From: Psychroserpens sp.
Lineage (GTDB): Bacteria; Bacteroidota; Bacteroidia; Flavobacteriales; Flavobacteriaceae
DNA length: 64,000 nt
Direction: 5' to 3'
Assembly (NCBI GenBank): GCA_017643165.1
Contig: JAEPNY010000002.1
Location: 438,979 to 502,978, forward strand
Both the position numbers and the translations under genes were made by a program. Below the pieces are notes generated by a model. That model was not told the DNA's origin. It ran no database searches and saw nothing but the letters and a program-made list of their open reading frames with translations. This document shows positions 38,419-48,763 of the stretch, piece by piece; positions within the stretch are counted from its first letter, which is position 1; each line of letters begins with the position of its first letter.

Positions 38419-39729
38419 TTAGTCTTGAGTTTTTAGTTTCTCAGAGTAACGCTTCCATAACTCTGTTTGATGGGTTTCTAAACTCAGTTGTCTACCATCA
38501 ATAAAGGCATGCGATAAATTATTTGTACGCATATCTAGAGCATCACCTTCACTAATAAAGAGCGTTGCACTTTTTCCGATCTCAAGTGTTCCATATTGAT
38601 CATCAATACCTAGGATCTTTGCGGTGTTACCTGTAATTAATTGCAAAGCTTGTTCTTTTGATAACCCGTAAGCTACGGTCGTTCCAGCATAAAATGGAAG
38701 ATTTCGTGAATTCATACGTTCCATTTGTCCGCTTGATTCCAAACCAACCGTAACGCCTTTGTCTACTAATAGTTTAGCTAATTTAAAAGGCATATCATAA
38801 TCATCGTCGGTATTGCTTGGTCTTGAATGCACGCGCTGCAGTAATACCGAAACATTGTTCTTTTTCAAAAGATCAGACACTTTATGAGCTTCATAACCTC
38901 CTACAATAACCATACGTTGAACACCATGTGTAATACAAACATTCACGGCATCGATGATTCCTTTTTCATCATCAACATGAACGTATAAGGTTTTAGTACC
39001 ATCAAACAGGCCGTGAGTTGCTTCGTACGGCAAATGCTTTGTTGCTTTGTTGCCTTTCATGTAAGCTTTTGTATTATAAAAGAAGTCTTTGATCTCTGAA
39101 ACTTGTCCATCATAATTTTTATTCACTTTCCATCCTGGATCTTCACCTAGCCACCAACGTCCTCTGCTGAAGCTGTTTGGCCAATTCATATGAATACCAT
39201 CATCCACCTTAATAGCAGCATCTTCCCAGTTCCAGGCGTCAAATTGTACAATTGAAGAGGTTCCAGAAACGCGTCCGCCTCTTGGTGTGATCTGTCCTAG
39301 AAGTACGCCATTAGGGCGCATAGATTCAACGATCTTAGATTCGGCATTATAAGCAATAAGACTGCGAATATGTGGATTCCAACTTCCAATTTCAGAGTCG
39401 TCATCTGTTGCTCTAACCGCTCCAATTTCTACGAGACCTAATGTGGAATTAGGTACTATAAACCCTGGATATACATGTTTACCTTCTGCATTAATGACTT
39501 CCATACCGCCGAGATCCATCTTTGCCATCGACATATCGGCAACATTAGTAAGTTTTCCATTTTCAAATACTATCAAACTCTTTTCAATCACCTGACCGTT
39601 GCCAAGATGAGCAGTGGCATTTGTAATGGCTATTGTTTTGCTTTGTGCTTTTGCTGGTGTCTGTTGAGCGACTACTGTAGATATACTAAGCAATGCCACC
39701 AACAATAATGTTATATAATTTGTTTTCAT
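38419..39729 (-). CDS. Secreted amidohydrolase-like protein lacking the HxH metal motif
   Basis: 436 residues from the ATG giving MKTNYITLLLV. An ATG eight codons upstream would overlap the preceding gene. The signal peptide ends in VVAQQ. The fold is a TIM-barrel amidohydrolase: the opening composite domain (ITNATAHLGNGQ, INAEGKHVYPGFI) and the closing GTLEIGKSATLFIS pattern are typical. Where most family members have G-[FL]-[IV]-D-x-H-x-H, the protein reads PGFIVPNSTLG, so the two first metal histidines are gone. It may bind rather than hydrolyse its ligand, or use other residues. It pairs with the next gene. Confidence 0.82.
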   Translation of the reverse strand: MKTNYITLLLVALLSISTVVAQQTPAKAQSKTIAITNATAHLGNGQVIEKSLIVFENGKLTNVADMSMAKMDLGGMEVINAEGKHVYPGFIVPNSTLGLVEIGAVRATDDDSEIGSWNPHIRSLIAYNAESKIVESMRPNGVLLGQITPRGGRVSGTSSIVQFDAWNWEDAAIKVDDGIHMNWPNSFSRGRWWLGEDPGWKVNKNYDGQVSEIKDFFYNTKAYMKGNKATKHLPYEATHGLFDGTKTLYVHVDDEKGIIDAVNVCITHGVQRMVIVGGYEAHKVSDLLKKNNVSVLLQRVHSRPSNTDDDYDMPFKLAKLLVDKGVTVGLESSGQMERMNSRNLPFYAGTTVAYGLSKEQALQLITGNTAKILGIDDQYGTLEIGKSATLFISEGDALDMRTNNLSHAFIDGRQLSLETHQTELWKRYSEKLKTQD

Positions 39730-39739
39730 AATCTTAGTT

Positions 39740-42724
39740 TTAGTGTTGTGCATGATTAGCGTGATCTAAATAATCACAGTGCATTTCGTCTTTCTCCTTC
39801 TTTTTAATAGGCTGCGTTTTCAAGCCTTTATTTTTAGCGGTCATCATTTGATTGATCAATTCACTTTTCTCTTTGGTAATTTGGCGACGTATTCGCTGAT
39901 CACGATCTAGATCAAAATAGGTAACCCCTTCAATAATAGTTTTTTCGGCTTTTGCATAAATTGACATTGGATGTGCATTCCAAAGTACAAGATCAGCATC
40001 TTTTCCAACCTTAATACTTCCAACACGATCGTCGATATGTAAAAGTTTAGCTGGATTAAGCGTTACGAACTTCCAAGCGTCTTCTTCGCTAACGCCACCA
40101 TATTTTACCGACTTTGCAGCCTCTTGATTCAATCGACGTGACATTTCGCTATCATCACTGTTAATCGCAACAACAACACCTGCATCATGCATGATTGCAG
40201 CATTATAAGGTATGGCATCGTTTACTTCGTATTTATACGCCCACCAGTCACTAAAGGTTGATCCGCCCACACCATGCTCAGCCATTTTATCGGCTACTTT
40301 ATAACCTTCTAAGATGTGAGTGAATGTATTGATATTGAAATCAAATTTTTCAGCGACTTTCATCAACATGTTGATCTCACTTTGCACATAAGAGTGACAT
40401 GAGATGAAACGCTCTTTATTTAAAATTTCAGCAAGCACTTCCATTTCAACGTCTATGCGGTATGGTTTACCACTTTTCTTAGCATCGTCATAAGCCTTTG
40501 CGCGAGTGAAATAGTCCATATATAATTGCTCAACACCCATTCTTGATTGCGGGAATCTTGAGTAGCTCGACCAATTTGATTGCTTTACGTTTTCACCTAA
40601 AGCGAATTTGATGAACTTTGGTGAGTTGTCGAAAATTAGGTCATCGGCAGATTCACCCCATTTCAATTTAATAATTGCAGAACGTCCACCAATAGGATTG
40701 GCAGAACCATGTAAAATTTGTATGGATGTTACACCACCTGCAAGGTTTCGGTAGATCCCTATATCTTCATCATCAACGACATCTTCAATACTCACTTCTG
40801 CTGAAGAGTTTTGACCGCCTTCATTTATTGAGGCCGCAGCAATGTGCGAGTGCTCATCAATAATTCCGGCTGTTAAATGCTTTCCAGTAGCGTCAATAAC
40901 GCGAGCACCACTATCAGATAAATTAGTACCTACTTTGGCAATCTTTCCGTTTTTAATTAGAACATCGGCATTTTCAAGAATTCCTTGGTCTTCATTGGTC
41001 CATACGGTTGCATTCTTAAATAATAAGGTTTCTTGGCGTGGTTTTTCAGCAAATCCGTAAGCCATATTTGGATAGGTAATTGCTACTGTTTCTTTAACCT
41101 TTCGCTCTTTATCTTTTTTGTCTGATTTTTCAGAATTATCATCTTTAGGTTGCTTAGCCGCATAGAATGTGAGTTCGTTTCCATCTGGAAAGATTGCACG
41201 ACCATTAAAACCGTTTGTGTTTTTCACATTAGCGACTAAACGAATAAATTCTTGCTTTGTAGAATCTTTAGAAGTCATGGCTATATTAACCCAATCGTCA
41301 GCATAACTCACTTTCGAACCACGCTTTTTGTCAGCGCTAGTAATTTCAGATTTTAGTTTACTCAAAGAGCCACTTAAGGTCATATTGTAATCATCGCCTG
41401 CAAGATTGAACTTATAATCACCACGAATATCCAATACGCTCATGTCCTCAAGAATGGTCTTTTTACCTTGAACCCAGTTTTCATAAAGAGTAGTTCCTTT
41501 TTCGAAAATGTCGCCTGAAGCAATTAAGAAATTGGCATAAGCGCCATTCTTTAGGGAACCTATTTCTGAGCTTTTTCCTAATAATTTTGCAGGAACTGAA
41601 GTTAAGGCTTCTAAAGCCTTTTCTTTAGATAGACCATAATCAATGGCTTTTATCACATTCGCCATAAAAGATTTTGGTGACTTTAATTCATGCGTTGTAA
41701 ACGCAAAAGCGACTCCATTATCTGCCAAATGCTTAGGATTTGCAGGTGCTTGATTCCATTCGCGCATATCGCTTAAGGATAGTGAACGACTTAAATACGC
41801 ATTCTCTACATCATAAGCATTCGGGAAGTTGATTGGAATAATATAAGTTGCATTCGTACCCTTGACGTCATCGATACGCTCGTATTCATCTCCACCACCT
41901 AGGATGACATATTGAATTCCGAATAAATCACCAATCTTATCAGCTCTTAATCCGTTAACACGACTCCCAGCATCAAAAATTTGAACAAGGCTCTTGTTAC
42001 GATTTAAGGCTTCTAGAGAACGGTCTCGAGTTTCACTGTATCCTTTAGCGTACCAATCGGCATCATAGTGCATTTGTCTTAGTAAAGCAATGCTTCCCAT
42101 AATAGATCCAGGGTAGGATTGTCGGGAGGTTGCACTCTTACTAAAAGATAAATACTGACCTGAATTAGGATCCAAAATTCGAGTAGCATTATCATCTTCT
42201 GAATTAAGAGCTACTAAAGTGCCAGTTCCTCTGATAATGCCATCTTCAATATGTGTATTGACAACACCAAAACCGGCTTTCATAAGTGCTTTAGCTGATT
42301 TTGAATCAAATTTGAATTTGTCTATGGCGTTGTTTTCTGGCATTACATGATCATTCCAGTAGAAACCTGTACGACTTGGACCATATTGCGGACCATTACC
42401 ACCTCTTACGCGTTCCGGTTTTTTTACGCCGAAGGTAGAGTATGGATCAATGAATGATGGATAAATACTTTTTCCATCAAGATCAACGATCGTGGAATTT
42501 TGAGGGATACTCACCGAAGTTCCGGTGGCAACCACCTTACCATCTTTGATCAATAAAGTGCCCTTATCGATAATTTGGTTGGCTGAGACATAAATTTTTG
42601 CATTAGTAAATGCGTGATAGTTGGTGTTCTTTGATTTTACACCGTCATTTTTTGGAAAGTAGTCTTGCGCGAATAAGGCAAAACTGCAAAAGCATAATGC
42701 AATTGCATATTTAATTCTATTCAT
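39740..42724 (-). CDS. Two-domain secreted amidohydrolase
   Basis: 994 residues, about twice the usual length, with a signal peptide ending in FALFAQ. It contains two amidohydrolase modules: the N-terminal module (about 30-490) opens with AFTNAKIYVSA and IYPSFIDPYSTFG and lacks the HxH motif; the C-terminal module (about 560-960) has ITAGIIDEHSHI-like residues with HSH and later DDRVGSIKVGKDADLVLWN. Only the second module seems able to hold metal. It is periplasmic, and its substrate (often imidazolone or dipeptide types in the family) is unknown. The short 436-residue gene 10 bp downstream shares the module type. Confidence 0.85.
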   Translation of the reverse strand: MNRIKYAIALCFCSFALFAQDYFPKNDGVKSKNTNYHAFTNAKIYVSANQIIDKGTLLIKDGKVVATGTSVSIPQNSTIVDLDGKSIYPSFIDPYSTFGVKKPERVRGGNGPQYGPSRTGFYWNDHVMPENNAIDKFKFDSKSAKALMKAGFGVVNTHIEDGIIRGTGTLVALNSEDDNATRILDPNSGQYLSFSKSATSRQSYPGSIMGSIALLRQMHYDADWYAKGYSETRDRSLEALNRNKSLVQIFDAGSRVNGLRADKIGDLFGIQYVILGGGDEYERIDDVKGTNATYIIPINFPNAYDVENAYLSRSLSLSDMREWNQAPANPKHLADNGVAFAFTTHELKSPKSFMANVIKAIDYGLSKEKALEALTSVPAKLLGKSSEIGSLKNGAYANFLIASGDIFEKGTTLYENWVQGKKTILEDMSVLDIRGDYKFNLAGDDYNMTLSGSLSKLKSEITSADKKRGSKVSYADDWVNIAMTSKDSTKQEFIRLVANVKNTNGFNGRAIFPDGNELTFYAAKQPKDDNSEKSDKKDKERKVKETVAITYPNMAYGFAEKPRQETLLFKNATVWTNEDQGILENADVLIKNGKIAKVGTNLSDSGARVIDATGKHLTAGIIDEHSHIAAASINEGGQNSSAEVSIEDVVDDEDIGIYRNLAGGVTSIQILHGSANPIGGRSAIIKLKWGESADDLIFDNSPKFIKFALGENVKQSNWSSYSRFPQSRMGVEQLYMDYFTRAKAYDDAKKSGKPYRIDVEMEVLAEILNKERFISCHSYVQSEINMLMKVAEKFDFNINTFTHILEGYKVADKMAEHGVGGSTFSDWWAYKYEVNDAIPYNAAIMHDAGVVVAINSDDSEMSRRLNQEAAKSVKYGGVSEEDAWKFVTLNPAKLLHIDDRVGSIKVGKDADLVLWNAHPMSIYAKAEKTIIEGVTYFDLDRDQRIRRQITKEKSELINQMMTAKNKGLKTQPIKKKEKDEMHCDYLDHANHAQH

Positions 42725-42802
42725 AAATAAACGGGATTATGTATTTGTTCTAAAGATAACCATTCGAACAGTAATACATTGAATTTATTTACGATTTTAA
42801 CG

Positions 42803-43873
42803 TTACTTGATTGGGTTTTCTTTGTGGTAATTCACCAATAAGGCCACCACATAACTGTAGCTCTCGATGCCTTTGTCTTGATTATTAGCCTTTAAGAAGT
42901 TGTTATATGTAGATTTAAATAAGGGCTCTGTAGGATTTTGATATTGTGCCCAAAAATCATTTACTTCCTTATAGTTTTTGAAAATTCCTTTATTGACTGT
43001 TTCAGCGAGTTCTTTGTATACATCATAATCGCGCTTATACACTTCAAAAAGACAATGTCTTAAGGCGAAGGCATATGCTGAATATTTAAAATAACGATCT
43101 GGATGATGCATTGCAGCCATACAACCTATGAAATTGGCTTCGTTTTCTGCGGCATAACCAATCTGGTGCGCAACTTCATGACTTCCGGTAGTAGGAAATT
43201 TAAATGATGGTATTAATCCGTCTACTTGCGCTTCGTTCGTGAAAGGATTCAAATAGCCCGAAAATCCCATGTAAGTCAGTTGTAAGCTATAAAGGGACCT
43301 TTTAATACTTCTTGGTTCATAGGCTAAATTGGGAAACTCCTTTGAAAGTTCTTCGTAACCTTCTGGTACTAATTTCAAGATCTGAGCTTTTGTATAAGGC
43401 ATCACTACCTTTACAGTATCGTTCTCTGTTAGTTGTACATGTTTAGTGTTAGCTTTTGATATAAAACGTTTTGTGAGCTCTACCAATTCTTCAGTAGTAT
43501 ATTCATTGTCGATTTTTAGAGATTCGTGTAATGGCGGTCGATAATAATTAAACGCCCAAAGTAAATGAAATGCAAAGTACCCTACGGAAACGGCTGCAAT
43601 AATATCAATAAACCACTGCTTTGTATCCTTAATTATGCGCCGTCTATTAATGATGAGCCATCTAATGGCATAAATACCGATTAAGGTGTAGATCACATCA
43701 CCAACCGAAAAAGGAACCCATCCAAATGCATAGCGCATGGCTTTGGATATCCAGATATAGATACCATTACTATAAATAGTTTCAACAGTTTCTGGAAAAA
43801 AGGTGAGGAGTTTAACCAGAATGATCTGCGGAATTAAGGCTAGTGCAATGATGAGCGATTTGCGATTTGACAT
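42803..43873 (-). CDS. DUF3810 membrane zincin-like protein
   Basis: 356 residues. N-terminal membrane segments at about 8-22, 52-72 and 92-112 precede a soluble domain with the zinc-protease motif HEVAHQ in GSHEVAHQIGYAAENEANFIG; the downstream Glu in ENEANF is a plausible third ligand. DUF3810 is a Bacteroidota-restricted family of presumed membrane metallopeptidases. There is no experimental function that I know of. It is divergent from pepD, with a 53-bp gap holding that gene's promoter. Confidence 0.85.
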   Translation of the reverse strand: MSNRKSLIIALALIPQIILVKLLTFFPETVETIYSNGIYIWISKAMRYAFGWVPFSVGDVIYTLIGIYAIRWLIINRRRIIKDTKQWFIDIIAAVSVGYFAFHLLWAFNYYRPPLHESLKIDNEYTTEELVELTKRFISKANTKHVQLTENDTVKVVMPYTKAQILKLVPEGYEELSKEFPNLAYEPRSIKRSLYSLQLTYMGFSGYLNPFTNEAQVDGLIPSFKFPTTGSHEVAHQIGYAAENEANFIGCMAAMHHPDRYFKYSAYAFALRHCLFEVYKRDYDVYKELAETVNKGIFKNYKEVNDFWAQYQNPTEPLFKSTYNNFLKANNQDKGIESYSYVVALLVNYHKENPIK

Positions 43874-43897
43874 ACCTCAAAAATACTAAAAAGAATG

Positions 43898-43905
43898 TAC
43901 CTTTG
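43898..43905 (+). promoter_or_regulatory. -7 box of the pepD promoter
   Basis: TACCTTTG fits TAnnTTTG and lies 21 bp before the pepD ATG. Confidence 0.5.
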
Positions 43906-43926
43906 TAATCCTAAAAACAAGAATAT

Positions 43927-45393
43927 ATGAGCTCAGAAATACGACAACTAGAACCTAAAGCTTTATGGAATAAGTTTGCCGATTTAAATGCGGTTCCAAG
44001 ACCTTCAAAAAAGGAGGAACGCGTGATCCAATTTATGAAAGACTTTGGTGCTAAACTAGGTTTAGAAACTATTGAAGATGAAGTCGGGAATGTCATTATT
44101 AAGAAGCCAGCGACAGCAGGAATGGAAGATAAAAAGACCATTGTAATGCAGTCTCATTTAGATATGGTACACCAAAAGAATAACGATACGGAATTCGATT
44201 TCGACACACAGGGTATCGAAATGTTCGTTGAGGGTGATTGGGTAAAAGCAAAAGGAACCACTTTAGGAGCAGACAATGGACTAGGTGTGGCAACAATCAT
44301 GGCCATATTAGAAAGCGATACGATCGCACACCCAGAATTAGAAGCTTTATTTACGATTGATGAAGAGACTGGAATGACAGGAGCTAAAGGATTAAAAGGC
44401 GGCTTATTAAGTGGTGAGATTCTTTTAAACTTAGATACTGAAGAAGATGATGAGATTGGCGTTGGTTGTGCTGGTGGTATTGATGTCACAGCGACACGAC
44501 AGTATGAAGAAGAGGAGACGCCAGAATTCAAAGTGGGATATCAAGTAACTGTCAAGGGACTTCAAGGTGGTCACTCAGGAATGCAAATCCATGAAGGCTT
44601 AGGTAATGCTAACAAATTGATGAATCGCTTGTTATTTGATGGTTTTGAAAACTTCGGCATGCGAATAGCTGAAATTGATGGTGGTAGTTTACGTAATGCA
44701 ATACCTAGAGAAAGTGTTGCTACAATAGCTATTGATGCCATCCACGAGGAAGCTTTTATTGCTGAAATGAAAGAGCTTAGTCAAGAGTTAAAGACTGAAC
44801 TCAAAACAATGGAGCCAGATCTTACGATTGAAGTAGAAAAAATTGCCACTCCTGAAAAGATCATGGATTTGGGTGTTCAAGAAGGCTTGACAAGAGCGAT
44901 TTATGCAGCATTAAACGGTGTGTATCGTATGAGTGCGGATATTCCAGAATTGGTTGAAACTTCAAACAATATTGCGCGAGTGATAGTAATGGATGGTAAT
45001 ATTAAGATAGGTTGTTTAACTAGAAGTTCTGTAGAGAGTTCTAAATGGGACTTGGCCAATAGTTTAAGAGCGTGTTTCGAATTAACGGGATGTGAGGTTG
45101 AATTTAGTGGTGATTATCCTGGTTGGACGCCTAATGTAGACTCTGAAATATTGAAAGTGATGGTACCATTATATAAATCACTTAACGATGGAAATGAACC
45201 TCATGTTGCCGCTTGTCATGCAGGTTTAGAATGCGGTATCTTGGGTACTAATTATCCTGAAATGGACATGATAAGTTTTGGTCCGAATATCAAAGGTGCA
45301 CATTCTCCAGACGAGCGAGCTCAGATCTCTTCCGCTCAGAAGTATTGGAAATTTGTGTTAGAAATATTAAAGAATATTCCATCCAAAAATTAA
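43927..45393 (+). CDS. pepD: Aminoacyl-histidine dipeptidase (PepD-like, M20)
   Basis: 488 residues, the length of PepD/M20C dipeptidases, which cleave X-His dipeptides such as carnosine in the cytoplasm. The zinc site is visible: VMQSHLDMVHQ, TTLGADNGLG, TIDEETGMTGAKGL and HAGLECGIL. The lid domain lies at about 200-390 between them. No signal peptide. It is transcribed alone from a good TAnnTTTG promoter and ends in a strong terminator. Confidence 0.93.
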   Translation: MSSEIRQLEPKALWNKFADLNAVPRPSKKEERVIQFMKDFGAKLGLETIEDEVGNVIIKKPATAGMEDKKTIVMQSHLDMVHQKNNDTEFDFDTQGIEMFVEGDWVKAKGTTLGADNGLGVATIMAILESDTIAHPELEALFTIDEETGMTGAKGLKGGLLSGEILLNLDTEEDDEIGVGCAGGIDVTATRQYEEEETPEFKVGYQVTVKGLQGGHSGMQIHEGLGNANKLMNRLLFDGFENFGMRIAEIDGGSLRNAIPRESVATIAIDAIHEEAFIAEMKELSQELKTELKTMEPDLTIEVEKIATPEKIMDLGVQEGLTRAIYAALNGVYRMSADIPELVETSNNIARVIVMDGNIKIGCLTRSSVESSKWDLANSLRACFELTGCEVEFSGDYPGWTPNVDSEILKVMVPLYKSLNDGNEPHVAACHAGLECGILGTNYPEMDMISFGPNIKGAHSPDERAQISSAQKYWKFVLEILKNIPSKN

Positions 45394-45398
45394 GCATA

Positions 45399-45429
45399 AA
45401 AAAAGCCTTTCGAATTGAAAGGCTTTTTT
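45399..45429. terminator. Bidirectional hairpin terminator
   Basis: 13-bp stem AAAAAAGCCTTTC / GAAAGGCTTTTTT with a 5-nt loop, between pepD and the convergent peptidyl-prolyl isomerase gene. Confidence 0.92.
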
Positions 45430-45444
45430 ATTTCAAATGATTCT

Positions 45445-46647
45445 TTATTTGGTGATTTCTTTCATTTCTAGAATGAATGTTAAATCAGCTTTTGCTGGAA
45501 TACCTGGTCGTCCACCTTCACCATAGGCTAGGTGATACGGTAAATAGAAAAAGGCTTTCTCACCTACGGTCATTGATGCGATTGCTTCTTTAAATCCTGC
45601 AATTAAAGCAGCATCTGGACTTACAACCATACGTGTCGCTCCATAGCCACCCATAGCTTCACGACGAGCATCGAACATCCCATATTTTTCTGCTATAGCT
45701 TTAACATTACTATCGAATAAGCGTCCGTCAGGAAAATACCCTTCATAAGCAATCATGGCAGCTTGACCAGTTGATGGCTTTTCGTCTGTTCCAGAGCTGA
45801 TTAAATACTTCTTTAACCCTGAAGGAAATTCCTCAGCGTTTGCTGTGTACTCATCTAACATTGGTTTTGTTTCAGCGATAGCATTAGCTAGTTTTTCTTC
45901 TTTGATACGTTTTCCTTCATCTAAAAGACCTTGTATTTCAGTCTCTACTTCTGGTAGCTGCGATTCAAATACTTTAGGCGCATTGAATGATTTAGCTCCA
46001 GATCCTTTTCTAATAATATTTACCTGAGTAATATATACAGGTTCAACAGGTTTATTTCCACGGGCTACAGGTACATTAGAAATTGCATCTTGAACTTCTA
46101 TACCTTTTACTAATTGTCCGAATACTGAATGACAAGACACACGCGGTTGGTCGCAAGGCTTTAAGGTACCATCTTCATTAAAGGCATCTAATGAAGGATA
46201 AGGCACTTCAGTGATAAAGAACTGACTACCATTCGTATTGACATTACCTGAATTCGCCATTGATAAAACGCCAGCCTTATCATGCTTTAATGAGGCATCA
46301 AAATCAGCAGTAAAGCGATACCCAGGAGAACCAGCTCCAGTGCCCATAGGATCTCCACCTTGGATCATAAATTTATCCATAACACGGTGGAAAGTTAAGC
46401 TATCGTAAAAACGTTTTCCTTTATAAACGTCATCTACTAACGGATGATTACCCTCAGCTAGCGCTACAAAGTTAGCAACAGTAACAGGAACCTTATCATA
46501 GAATAATTTTGCAATCATAGTATCTTTAGAAGTCACAATCTCGGCATAAAGGCCATCTTCTAAATCTGGATACTCTTCTTTACATGAGGTTGTGCTAATG
46601 AACACACAAAGCAAAAGCAGTTGTAATGTTGTTTTAATCAATTTCAT
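45445..46647 (-). CDS. Cyclophilin-FKBP fusion lipoprotein (peptidyl-prolyl isomerase)
   Basis: 400 residues. A lipobox (STTSCKEE, Cys22) anchors the protein. The N-terminal cyclophilin domain (about 33-215) carries [25 protein letters not shown] and [11 protein letters not shown] helical linker (about 235-290) leads to an FKBP domain at the C-terminus (about 300-400) with [14 protein letters not shown] and [15 protein letters not shown]. Both catalytic modules look intact. This PPIase pair directly precedes gldI, another FKBP lipoprotein, which suggests joint periplasmic folding of surface or gliding proteins. Confidence 0.92.
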   Translation of the reverse strand: MKLIKTTLQLLLLCVFISTTSCKEEYPDLEDGLYAEIVTSKDTMIAKLFYDKVPVTVANFVALAEGNHPLVDDVYKGKRFYDSLTFHRVMDKFMIQGGDPMGTGAGSPGYRFTADFDASLKHDKAGVLSMANSGNVNTNGSQFFITEVPYPSLDAFNEDGTLKPCDQPRVSCHSVFGQLVKGIEVQDAISNVPVARGNKPVEPVYITQVNIIRKGSGAKSFNAPKVFESQLPEVETEIQGLLDEGKRIKEEKLANAIAETKPMLDEYTANAEEFPSGLKKYLISSGTDEKPSTGQAAMIAYEGYFPDGRLFDSNVKAIAEKYGMFDARREAMGGYGATRMVVSPDAALIAGFKEAIASMTVGEKAFFYLPYHLAYGEGGRPGIPAKADLTFILEMKEITK

Positions 46648-46664
46648 TGGATTTTATTTGTTGT

Positions 46665-47204
46665 TTATTGGTTTAGTGTTATACTGTTTACGGTTACTCT
46701 ACAGATGATTGGAACATTAGTTCCTATTTTATTATTATCTCCGTAATAGCCATAAGCTTTTTGAGACGGGAATAGGAATGTCGCTGATTCTGAAGGTTTT
46801 AAAAGTTTCAAGCCTTCTCGTAGTCCTGTAAATAGCTCTTCTTGATCCATTGCGTAATCTTGATTACCTAATTCCTCTTGGGTGTATATGGTATTTCCTT
46901 TAAGGTCTTTCACGTCGTAATCAAAGTTGACTATGTCTCCAAAACCTGCCATAATCGTATCACGTTCAACTTTTGTATGGTAATAATACCAGAAGCCACT
47001 TTCGGAAGCGATATAGTCATATTCTGGATTTTGCGACATAATTGCTTCAATACGATTTTGTTCACGCTCATTGAGTTTGCGATTACGTTCTGCAGATTCT
47101 TTAATAAACGAACCTGATTGCACAGTTACAGGTTTTCTTGCCTCAGGAGACTTGCAACTCACGACGAGTAGGAGTAGGATAATTATTCTGAATATTATTT
47201 TCAT
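46665..47204 (-). CDS. gldI: Gliding motility-associated FKBP-type isomerase GldI
   Basis: 179 residues, a lipoprotein with lipobox VVSCKSP. The FKBP domain (about 85-178) ends with FLFPSQKAYGYYGDNNKIGTNVPIICRVTV, the pattern of GldI, which is needed for gliding in Flavobacterium johnsoniae, where it helps fold periplasmic gliding and secretion components. It is spaced 17 bp from the fusion isomerase gene and 2 bp from the DHH phosphoesterase gene, so all three form one leftward unit. Confidence 0.9.
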   Translation of the reverse strand: MKIIFRIIILLLLVVSCKSPEARKPVTVQSGSFIKESAERNRKLNEREQNRIEAIMSQNPEYDYIASESGFWYYYHTKVERDTIMAGFGDIVNFDYDVKDLKGNTIYTQEELGNQDYAMDQEELFTGLREGLKLLKPSESATFLFPSQKAYGYYGDNNKIGTNVPIICRVTVNSITLNQ

Positions 47205-47206
47205 GC

Positions 47207-48223
47207 TTACTGTTTGAGGTCTTCCGTATATAAAGGCAATATACTAATAAATTTATCAATGGTTTGCTTCATATTGAGTTCGCTTCGACCACCAGCCGCG
47301 TTGGTATGTCCTCCGCCATTGAAATGTGCTCGTGATAATTCATTAACTGAAAATTCACCTTTACTTCTAAGTGAAATTTTAATGATTTTTTCCTGTTGAC
47401 TTTCAATAAATATAGCCGCGAAAATAATACCTTCTAAAGAAAGGCCGTAATTCACGAAACCCTCTGTATCGCCCTTCTTAAAGTTAAAGGTGTTCAGTTC
47501 TTCTTGAGAAAGTGTAATATATGCCGTTCGATATTCAGGAATAACTTTAAGATTACTCAATGCACGCCCTAACAATTGTAATCGACTATAACTATTCGTG
47601 TCGTATATATTATTATGAATTTCTGAATTTTTTGCCCCTTTAGAAATTAGATCAGAAACGACCTCGTGTGTTGTACTTGTAGTTGAAGGAAACCTGAATG
47701 ATCCAGTATCGGTCATGATTCCTACATATAAGCAAGTTGCAATTTCAGTTGTGATCTTGTCATTATCATCAAGCATATCTATAAAATGATACACCATTTC
47801 AGCGGTAGATGACATTGAAACATCAGAATACATATAATCAGCATAGTCGCCTGGCTGTTGATGATGATCGATCATGACTTTTGTTGCGGTCGATTCGGCA
47901 ACAATATCCTGCATATCGCCAATTCGACTCAAGTCGTTAAAATCTAATGTAAAAATGATGTTAGCCTCATTTATAAATTGATCACTTTTTTCCTTTTGAG
48001 TTTCATATTTAAGGATAGTTGATTCTTCAGGCATCCATTTCAAGAAATCGGGATAATCATTAGGTGCAATGACCGTTACTTGATGTCCATATGACTTCAG
48101 GTAATGAAAGAGTCCGAGCGTAGAACCGATGGCATCGCCATCTGGGTTTTTATGTGGAATAACCACGACGGCCTGAGGTGTACTCAAAAGCGTCTTAATG
48201 CTATTAATATCATCTTTTTTCAT
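47207..48223 (-). CDS. nrnA: DHH/DHHA1 phosphoesterase (NrnA-like)
   Basis: 338 residues. The DHH domain has NPDGDAIGSTLGL near 24-36, DHHQQP about 138-143, and the DHHA1 domain ends with RAHFNGGGHTNAAGG. NrnA-type enzymes degrade short oligoribonucleotides and dephosphorylate pAp with Mn2+. Metal ligands look complete. It is the first gene of the unit with gldI and the PPIase and is divergent from ndk. Confidence 0.9.
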   Translation of the reverse strand: MKKDDINSIKTLLSTPQAVVVIPHKNPDGDAIGSTLGLFHYLKSYGHQVTVIAPNDYPDFLKWMPEESTILKYETQKEKSDQFINEANIIFTLDFNDLSRIGDMQDIVAESTATKVMIDHHQQPGDYADYMYSDVSMSSTAEMVYHFIDMLDDNDKITTEIATCLYVGIMTDTGSFRFPSTTSTTHEVVSDLISKGAKNSEIHNNIYDTNSYSRLQLLGRALSNLKVIPEYRTAYITLSQEELNTFNFKKGDTEGFVNYGLSLEGIIFAAIFIESQQEKIIKISLRSKGEFSVNELSRAHFNGGGHTNAAGGRSELNMKQTIDKFISILPLYTEDLKQ

Positions 48224-48282
48224 CGTGAGCGAAGATACAATTTTTTAATATCGGAAAGTATCGAATTGTTAAAGAAATATGT

Positions 48283-48290
48283 TACTTTTG
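48283..48290 (+). promoter_or_regulatory. -7 box of the ndk promoter
   Basis: TACTTTTG is an exact TAnnTTTG box 25 bp before the ndk ATG. Confidence 0.55.
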
Positions 48291-48315
48291 CAGCGGAAAA
48301 AATTAAAACACTATA

Positions 48316-48735
48316 ATGGCAACAAATAGAACATTTACCATGCTTAAGCCAGATTCTGTTGAAAAAGGGAATATTGGCGCAATATTAGAAAAAATTACTG
48401 CTTCAGGATTCAGAATCGTAGCGATGAAATTAACGCAAATGACAACTGATGATGCAAAAGAATTTTACGCAATTCATAAAGAGCGTCCATTCTTTGGTGA
48501 ATTAGTAGAATACATGACTAGAGGACCAATTGTTGCGGCGATCTTAGAAAAAGATAATGCGGTTGAAGATTTCAGAACTTTAATTGGAGCAACGAATCCA
48601 GCTGAAGCGGCTGAAGGAACAATCCGTAAATTATATGCGGCATCTATTGGAGAAAATGCAGTTCACGGAAGTGATAGCGATGAAAATGCAGCAATCGAAG
48701 GTGCTTTTCATTTCTCTGGTAGAGAGATGTTCTAA
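48316..48735 (+). CDS. ndk: Nucleoside-diphosphate kinase
   Basis: 139 residues, the normal length (EC 2.7.4.6). The phosphohistidine is His117 in ENAVHGSDS, and [23 protein letters not shown] and IGATNPAEA are family hallmarks. It balances NTP and dNTP pools by a ping-pong reaction. Transcribed alone from a good promoter, it ends in a hairpin terminator. Confidence 0.97.
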   Translation: MATNRTFTMLKPDSVEKGNIGAILEKITASGFRIVAMKLTQMTTDDAKEFYAIHKERPFFGELVEYMTRGPIVAAILEKDNAVEDFRTLIGATNPAEAAEGTIRKLYAASIGENAVHGSDSDENAAIEGAFHFSGREMF

Positions 48736-48763
48736 GACGATTCGTTATTACCAATCGATAAAT

